A DNA stretch of 64,000 nt from positions 37,184,946 through 37,248,945 of the forward strand of contig NC_057926.1 in the NCBI RefSeq assembly GCF_018873765.1. The letters run 5' to 3'. Under the pieces are notes generated by a model. The model was not told where the DNA came from, ran no database searches, and worked only from the letters and a program-made list of their open reading frames with translations. This DNA is from Telopea speciosissima. Lineage: Eukaryota > Streptophyta > Magnoliopsida > Proteales > Proteaceae. Each line of letters opens with the position of its first letter. Within the stretch, counting starts at the first letter, position 1. The position numbers were made by a program, and so were the translations under genes. Below, piece after piece: positions 59,310 through 64,000 of this stretch.

Positions 59310-59440
59310 GAATTTTTATTTGCTGTTGTAACTGGAGCGCTACTGTGTGCATCGAGCGGGCCCCACTGTGCACACATGGCTGCTGCTGCGCCGCATGATG
59401 CGTACAACAGCGCTCCAATTACAGCAGCGGATAAAGGTCC
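59310..59440. mobile_element. Mutator-type MITE with perfect 9-bp TSD
   Basis: 131 bp. Arms TTGCTGTTGTAACTGGAGCG and (reverse) CCGCTGCTGTAATTGGAGCG. Flanked by CATTTTCTT (59301-59309 and 59441-59449). Confidence 0.9.
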
Positions 59441-59626
59441 CATTTTCTTTTAAACAAGGGAATTCCAAAAGGGTGATATCATGCCATCATTTTTTATTTT
59501 TTGGGTGCAAATATCCAACAACTCCTAAGAGCTCTCGATGATCCAAGAATAAGAATCGGATTCCCTTTTTGCTTAAGCATCCAAAACTATATTTGCTTGA
59601 CAATACATGTGAACTACTTGACAATC

Positions 59627-59645
59627 TTTTTTTTTCTTTTGGTAA
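59627..59645 (-). mobile_element. 19-bp micro-retroinsertion, perfect 16-bp TSD
   Basis: Reverse strand: CTTACC-type tail (TTACCAAAAG plus A-run). Flanked by GAACTACTTGACAATC at 59611-59626 and 59646-59661. Confidence 0.85.
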
Positions 59646-59765
59646 GAACTACTTGACAATCAACATCCATGTTTGGAACCCATGATTTTAAAAATCGTCT
59701 CAGAATCGTCGAATTAGGCAATTTGACTCAGAGTTGGTCCTTGATCTATCAAATTAAACTCTTAA

Positions 59766-60082
59766 GGCCATGTTTGTTCGACAGGAGGATGGGGTGAGAA
59801 TATTGTGGGATTGTGTTCCACATTGAAGTTGGTTGGGGAATAGGGGTGAGATTCTTTCTTTTGCCATGAACAAACAGAACCAAAAGTCTTTTGTTTTTTA
59901 TGGGGCTTTGAATAACATAAGGGTGGGATTTTTAAGTGCCACATCAATAGACAAACATTTTATGTTGTTCCTTAAGCTTTTGTAAGTTCATTACCCCAAG
60001 TTAAACAAACAAGGTTGGGGTGGGATTTTAAAGTGATACATCAACACTTTCCCACCCCACTTTTCTCGTCAAACAAACGGCC
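59766..60082. mobile_element. Tourist-like (PIF/Harbinger) MITE with TAA TSD
   Basis: 317 bp. The ends GGCCATGTTTGTTCGAC and (reverse) GGCCGTTTGTTTGACGAG are inverted. TAA stands on both sides (59763-59765, 60083-60085). Non-coding. Confidence 0.75.
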
Positions 60083-60758
60083 TAAGTGTACTATTGTTTA
60101 TCATATACACCACATCAGGGCAAGTCTAGCCAAGTCCAACTGATTCTGATCAATTCCAAGATGAGTTGAATCAGAAACATTGGAGATCGACCGTACCCGG
60201 TTTTGAGTTTTTAAACCTTGTTAGAATCAACATCTTAAACGCCAAGGGACAATATACCTATCACTAATCATAGGGGCAATTATTGCCACTCTTCTATACT
60301 TAGTCTATATTTACTCATACTCCCCTATCCCAGACTTCTTTTCTTATTTCCCCATAAAAACAAATTTCACCTCTGATTCTCCCATGGTATTTTAAAAATA
60401 CTTAATTATCCTTCTATTTTATATGCCAAATGTTTATTCCTTTGCCCCAATATGTTGATTCAATTATAGGATTGGCTAAATGAGACTTTTATAGGAGTAT
60501 TTAGAACTTAACATCTTCATGGTTGCCCTTTGTCTTATTCTAAAAAATTCTTCAAGTTTTATGTTAGGGGGGAAAAAAAATAATTTGAAAAGAACTTATC
60601 ATTATGTCATTATCAAAATTGTCAGAGTTTCATATTTTTCATTTATACATGTGAAATAACATGATTTATCCTCATTAAAAAATATATAGATTTTACTCAA
60701 TGGGCAAAAAAGTAAGATTACAAAGTATATGACACTTCAAAGGGTGTCAATAAGAAAT
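60083..60758. other. spacer without recognised gene
   Basis: AT-rich; nothing identified. Confidence 0.4.
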
Positions 60759-60915
60759 GGGAAGATGCTCTTTGCACTGGAGGCGCAGGATGCACCCAGA
60801 CACATTGGGGATGGGCGAAATGACCGCCCCACCCTGAATGACCAAAATGGCCGTTGCATCCCACCCCATGTGTTTTAGTGTAGACAACGCCCCCATGCGC
60901 TCCCGGCATCACCCC
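60759..60915. mobile_element. Mutator-type MITE, divergent GTTCTCTGTGCC family
   Basis: Arms GGGAAGATGC.. and (reverse) GGGGTGATGC.., with CACATTGGGGATGGGCG inside. Flanks ATAAGAAAT (60750-60758) and ATGAGAAAA (60916-60924) agree 7/9. Confidence 0.65.
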
Positions 60916-60924
60916 ATGAGAAAA

Positions 60925-61326
60925 TCCCTAGTTTGAACCAGAAAAACACATTAATAAAAGAAGATGCAAAGGGCAGGAAGACAACTCAACTATTGTCTCC
61001 TACCATGAAAAGTCTCTCAGGACAAACCAATTGCTCTGGTTTTGCTTGCAATCTCTTCCTGTTTCTAAGATGTCTAAAATTCCCTTCAACTGATCATCAA
61101 TTTCAATCATAACTCCAATTCACATTTTTTACCAAAAAAACACTTCAAATCACATAGGAAGGGAGTTAAATGGGCATTCACAGATTCACTATTCTCGGAT
61201 TCCAATCATACGTCAAATCACTTTGGATGAAGAGATTCTTTCTTCATCCTGGTGCTGGAAAACTTTGGCCTATAATGGATAATGTTTTAGATTTTATGAC
61301 TTCTAAGTTTCATTATTCTCAAGTGG

Positions 61327-61359
<33 letters not shown>

Positions 61360-61553
61360 GGCCAGCTCGACTCCAAGCCCATTCCTACTTGCAAACTCTC
61401 TAACTCACAAGAATTTGGCACCTGGCCACTTGACCTGAGCCCACTTAGGCCCATAGTCATCAGTGAGTCAAGAGCCATTTAACCATCTTTCCCACACATA
61501 AACGTCCCCACCAGCAACATCCCGTAATACCTGCCTTGGCATCAAAATTTTTT
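60925..61553. other. spacer without recognised gene
   Basis: (CT)n at 61331-61358; no coding match apart from the micro-insertion listed separately. Confidence 0.4.
61126..61141 (+). mobile_element. 16-bp micro-retroinsertion
   Basis: TTTTTACC plus A-run between ACTCCAATTCACAT (61112-61125) and ACTTCAAATCACAT (61142-61155), 12/14. Confidence 0.6.
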
Positions 61554-61731
61554 GGGAAAGAGAATGCTATCTAGTCGCTGCACCGCACGCGATTCCTGTG
61601 TCTAGACAAATGACCACTATGTCCTCAAGTATTTTCATCTTTTTATGAGGGTGCAACAGTCATTTCGTGTGTCTCAGTGTCTAGGCACAGGAACTGTGCG
61701 CTACACGCAACCAGGTAGCATTCTTTTCCCC
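61554..61731. mobile_element. hairpin MITE with TAGCATTCTTTTCCC ends
   Basis: GAATGCTATCTAGTCGCTGC and (reverse) GAATGCTACCTGGTTGCGTG pair, as do TTCCTGTGTCTAGACA and (reverse) TTCCTGTGCCTAGACA. T-rich flanks do not give a clear TSD. Confidence 0.75.
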
Positions 61732-61813
61732 ATTAATTTTTTTGATATTTATATATACCTTCAAATAAATGATACCGTTGGGCGGCTTGGGCCGGGTTTT
61801 TAAAACCCCAGCC

Positions 61814-62264
61814 TAGGGTGTCAAGCGGTTGATTATGTTTTGGTTTCGGTCAGAGTTAAACCGGTTCAATCTAGTACTAGTTTAAACCCAAAATCAAACC
61901 CTTATGGTTAAGTTTTCTGTCCGTTTTGGATCTTTCTTTATCGGGCAGTGGTTGGTTCACTTGGATGTTTCACACTTCAGTATCATGGTGCCTTGTTAGA
62001 GGATGTAAGGGGTGCGACCAAGCAAGGATCTTTTTCCCTTCATATATATATATATATATATATATTAAAAATAATGAATTTTTTTTATCAGTTTTTGTCG
62101 TGTGCGTGTGCGGTTCAATTTCCAATTTCGGTCAATCTGATTTGATTTCTACAGTTTCATAAAATCCCAAGCTGAAGCCAAAATGAAACGGGTTTGGTTT
62201 GATTAATTTTATCAATAGATTTCAATCGGGTCTAACCCATTCAGGCTGGAAATTGAGATCCCTA
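61814..62264. mobile_element. hAT-like element nested in GGGCC-rich repeat
   Basis: The left end TAGGGTGTCAAGCGG and right end (reverse) TAGGGATCTCAATTTCC are inverted. Flanks CCCCAGCC and CCGTAGCC agree 6/8. Contains (TA)n at 62042-62065. The surrounding GGGCCGGG words resume on the other side. Confidence 0.55.
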
Positions 62265-63126
62265 CCGTAGCCCAACCTCACGTCCCCTTAACTAAGCCAG
62301 GCCCATCCCAGCCCGAGGTCAGGCTAGGATATATTAGCCCAGGCCAACCTTGCCTTGATTAACCCTGATAGCCTCTATTTTTTGCCATTTCAGGGCTAGG
62401 CAGGGCTGCAGGGTCTAGCCCTAGTTCCCCGAATAATTATCACCTTCAATTTGCGGGCACCTCCAATTCCTCTAATAGGGGGGAGTGGACCCCACCTTGG
62501 TCAGTGTTTTCAGGCAGGGGGTAGGATGATCATTCCATCCCCATGTGAGGAATTGGAGGAATTGGAGAGGATAACGATTCCTGGTTCCCCTTGGTTTTTT
62601 GACCGTATGTATGATATATTTTTGTATACTTGTATATTTTATACTAAGCCCCGACCAAATCCTACACCTAGAAATCTCAACCCTGGTCCAGCCCAGGCCA
62701 CATCGGGCTCAAGGCGGGCTCAAGCTCGTGCGGGCCAAACTTGCACCCCTAATCAAGGTTAGTACGAGACATTCCCAAGTTTTGCATGAACCGAACAAAA
62801 CTGAATAAGTTAAATTGAATTATCGAGACCATATATAAACTAGAAAACAATTCAAGAAAATAAATAAAATCGAACCGATTCAGTTCGGTTTTGCCTTGAG
62901 GTTATGAAAATTATTCATAATAACCAAAACCGAAATCGAACCGAAAAACCTGGAACCAAACCGATAGATACCTTTACCCACTCTCTCCCCCCTATCTTCC
63001 TTATAGACCATACACGTGTAAAGATCCAAAACCTTCCCTAATTGGGTCCTCTTCGAGCAATGAAGATTAGAGGAAGAAGGTCAGAATCACTCATCACCGG
63101 CTCACAAGACCTTGTCCTTGTTATTA
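62265..63126. other. GGGCC-rich repeat remainder and spacer
   Basis: Words such as GCCCATCCCAGCCCGAGG and, near 62740, TTGCACCCCTAA (a hAT-type right end) suggest the outer element ends at ~62752. 62760-62960 holds AACCGAAATCGAACCG-type repeats. No gene. Confidence 0.4.
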
Positions 63127-63263
63127 GGGAGAATATTCCCTGTGCCGCAGCGTAGGCTGTGCCCTAAGCACATGGGCCTACCACTCAGGAGGCAGAGTGG
63201 TCATTGCGCCCACCCCTATGTGTCTGGGCGCAGCCTGCGCTGCGGCACAGAGAACAACGCCGT
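63127..63263. mobile_element. Mutator-type MITE with perfect 9-bp TSD
   Basis: 137 bp, arms CTGTGCCGCAGCGTAGGCTG and (reverse) CTGTGCCGCAGCGCAGGCTG. Flanked by TTGTTATTA (63118-63126 and 63264-63272). Sister of 24803-24938, about 270 bp before the next start codon. Confidence 0.9.
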
Positions 63264-63535
63264 TTGTTATTATTAGAGAAACATTCAAAAATGGAAGTAA
63301 TAGCGACATATGCTTGAGTTACTCCCCCTAATTGAAAATTGAGATTTATGAATCTGAGGGAATACAGAGAAAATCAAGCATTAATCAATATGAACGTTAG
63401 CGATTCAGTTTGAATTTCAAAAAGAAAAAAGAGAATTTCTTTATAAGAAAGAGAAGAGAATGAATGAAGGAGGTATTTCTCTGTATCTAAGCTTTTTTTT
63501 CATTCTTTCAGATAGGAGAGAGGAGATTACAGATT

Positions 63536-64000
63536 ATGTCTACAATGGAGAACAAGATCAACACCTATTGGCAACTCCGGCAGTCTCAATGGCTTCTGAA
63601 TACTCTCTCAGGTAGCTCTCTCTGTCTCTCATTTCTACCCATTACAGAATCTGCCCAGGTGCCGCTACTGCAAGGTCGGGGGAGGGTCATAATGTACACA
63701 GCCTTGTCCCTGCTTTCGCAGAGAGGCTGTTTCCAGACACAAACCCATGACCATTTTGTCACAATGGAACAATCTTATCATTGCACCCAGCCCGCCCTCT
63801 ATTCTTTAGATAAAGAATTACACACAAAACTTGGGTTTTTAAGATCTGTCTTCTACTTTGACATAGAATTGCAGAATATCAATTTAAGGATCATTTACAT
63901 GTTTGATATTTTATATTTTGCAGATTTGGATGAGAAGATATTGGCCATGATAACCATCATACAGGAAGAAGAGAATTCTTTAATTCAGAGAGATGAAATG
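63536..64000 (+). CDS. NAB-domain (NETWORKED/KIP1-like) protein, first two exons, truncated by window
   Basis: Exon 1 is 63536-63611 (25 codons plus one base; donor CTCAG|GTAGCT) and exon 2 starts at 63924 (acceptor TTTTGCAG|AT), running off the window end. The joined start, MSTMENKINTYW then LRQSQWLLNTLSDLDEK, then ILAMITIIQEEENS and QRDEM, follows the NET actin-binding (NAB) domain pattern (S-K/Q-WL..L-x-D-x-x-x-K..AM..I-x-E-x-x-S..R-x-EM). The intron position after WL-x5-L(S/Q) is also that of NET genes as I recall them. NET proteins link actin to membranes and carry long coiled coils downstream, not visible here. The usual WWWDSH-x-SPKN segment is reduced to YWQLRQ. A second ATG, three codons in, is also possible. 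Confidence 0.72.
   Translation, partial: MSTMENKINTYWQLRQSQWLLNTLSGSSLCLSFLPITESAQVPLLQGRGRVIMYTALSLLSQRGCFQTQTHDHFVTMEQSYHCTQPALYSLDKELHTKLGFLRSVFYFDIELQNINLRIIYMFDILYFADLDEKILAMITIIQEEENSLIQRDEM
63655..63800 (-). mobile_element. Au-type SINE in intron 1 of the NAB gene
   Basis: Reverse strand: tRNA-like start with GGGTGCAATGATAAG, B-box-like GGGTTTGTGTC, then CTGGAAACAGCCTCTCTGC and TACATTATGACCCTCC. More complete than the copy at 2661. It lies wholly inside the 312-bp intron and makes up nearly half of it. Confidence 0.78.

Noticed and set aside
9293..63263. Hairpins as microRNA precursors
   Set aside because: The near-perfect arms are explained by terminal inverted repeats with TSDs; no conserved plant miRNA was recognised. 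MITE-derived small RNAs remain possible.
1..64000. CRISPR arrays, operons, prokaryotic promoters or terminators
   Set aside because: The window is plant nuclear DNA; the short repeats are microsatellites, MITEs and LTR units without spacer regularity.

Overview
This is a window of a plant nuclear genome. The evidence is GT-AG introns, long AT-rich spacers, plant-specific gene families (an ABA receptor, the BOU mitochondrial carrier, a NET/KIP1-type actin-binding protein, plant PPi-dependent phosphofructokinase) and plant repeat families (Au SINE, hAT and Mutator MITEs, TRIM, copia). Nothing here fixes the species; a flowering plant is certain and a eudicot is only likely.

Gene content is sparse. 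Three genes look intact as far as they are visible: (i) an intronless PYR1/PYL1-type abscisic acid receptor at 22388-23005 (+, 205 aa); (ii) a two-exon mitochondrial carrier orthologous to Arabidopsis A BOUT DE SOUFFLE (BOU) at 50042-49063 (-, 296 aa), with a splice acceptor abutting its ATG; (iii) the first two exons of a NAB-domain (NETWORKED/KIP1-like) gene at 63536-64000 (+), cut by the window end. A fourth locus, 43999-47223 (+), is an intron-containing, frameshifted pseudogene of the alpha subunit of pyrophosphate-fructose-6-phosphate 1-phosphotransferase (PFP). A decayed, 5'-truncated copia retrotransposon ends just upstream of it and a LINE fragment sits in one of its introns.

The rest is repeat-derived. 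Left arm (1-22 kb): LINE 3' fragments, hAT elements with 8-bp target-site duplications (TSDs), Mutator-type MITEs with 9-bp TSDs, and two tandem duplications. Middle (23-38.5 kb): spacer, more MITEs, a minus-strand LINE with a hAT MITE inside it, and a 1.56-kb long-TIR element that could be a Pack-MULE. Right arm (50-63 kb): BOU upstream DNA, a TRIM-like LTR array, Mutator MITEs, a Tourist-like MITE and SINE-like dimers.

The least expected signal is a set of eleven or more ultra-short insertions, 15-28 bp long. Each consists of little more than a retroposon 3' tail (often TTACC plus A-run) flanked by an 8-16 bp TSD. They look like extreme 5' truncations by the LINE machinery that made the longer LINE and SINE copies here. 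The genes do not form a pathway; they are unrelated neighbours.
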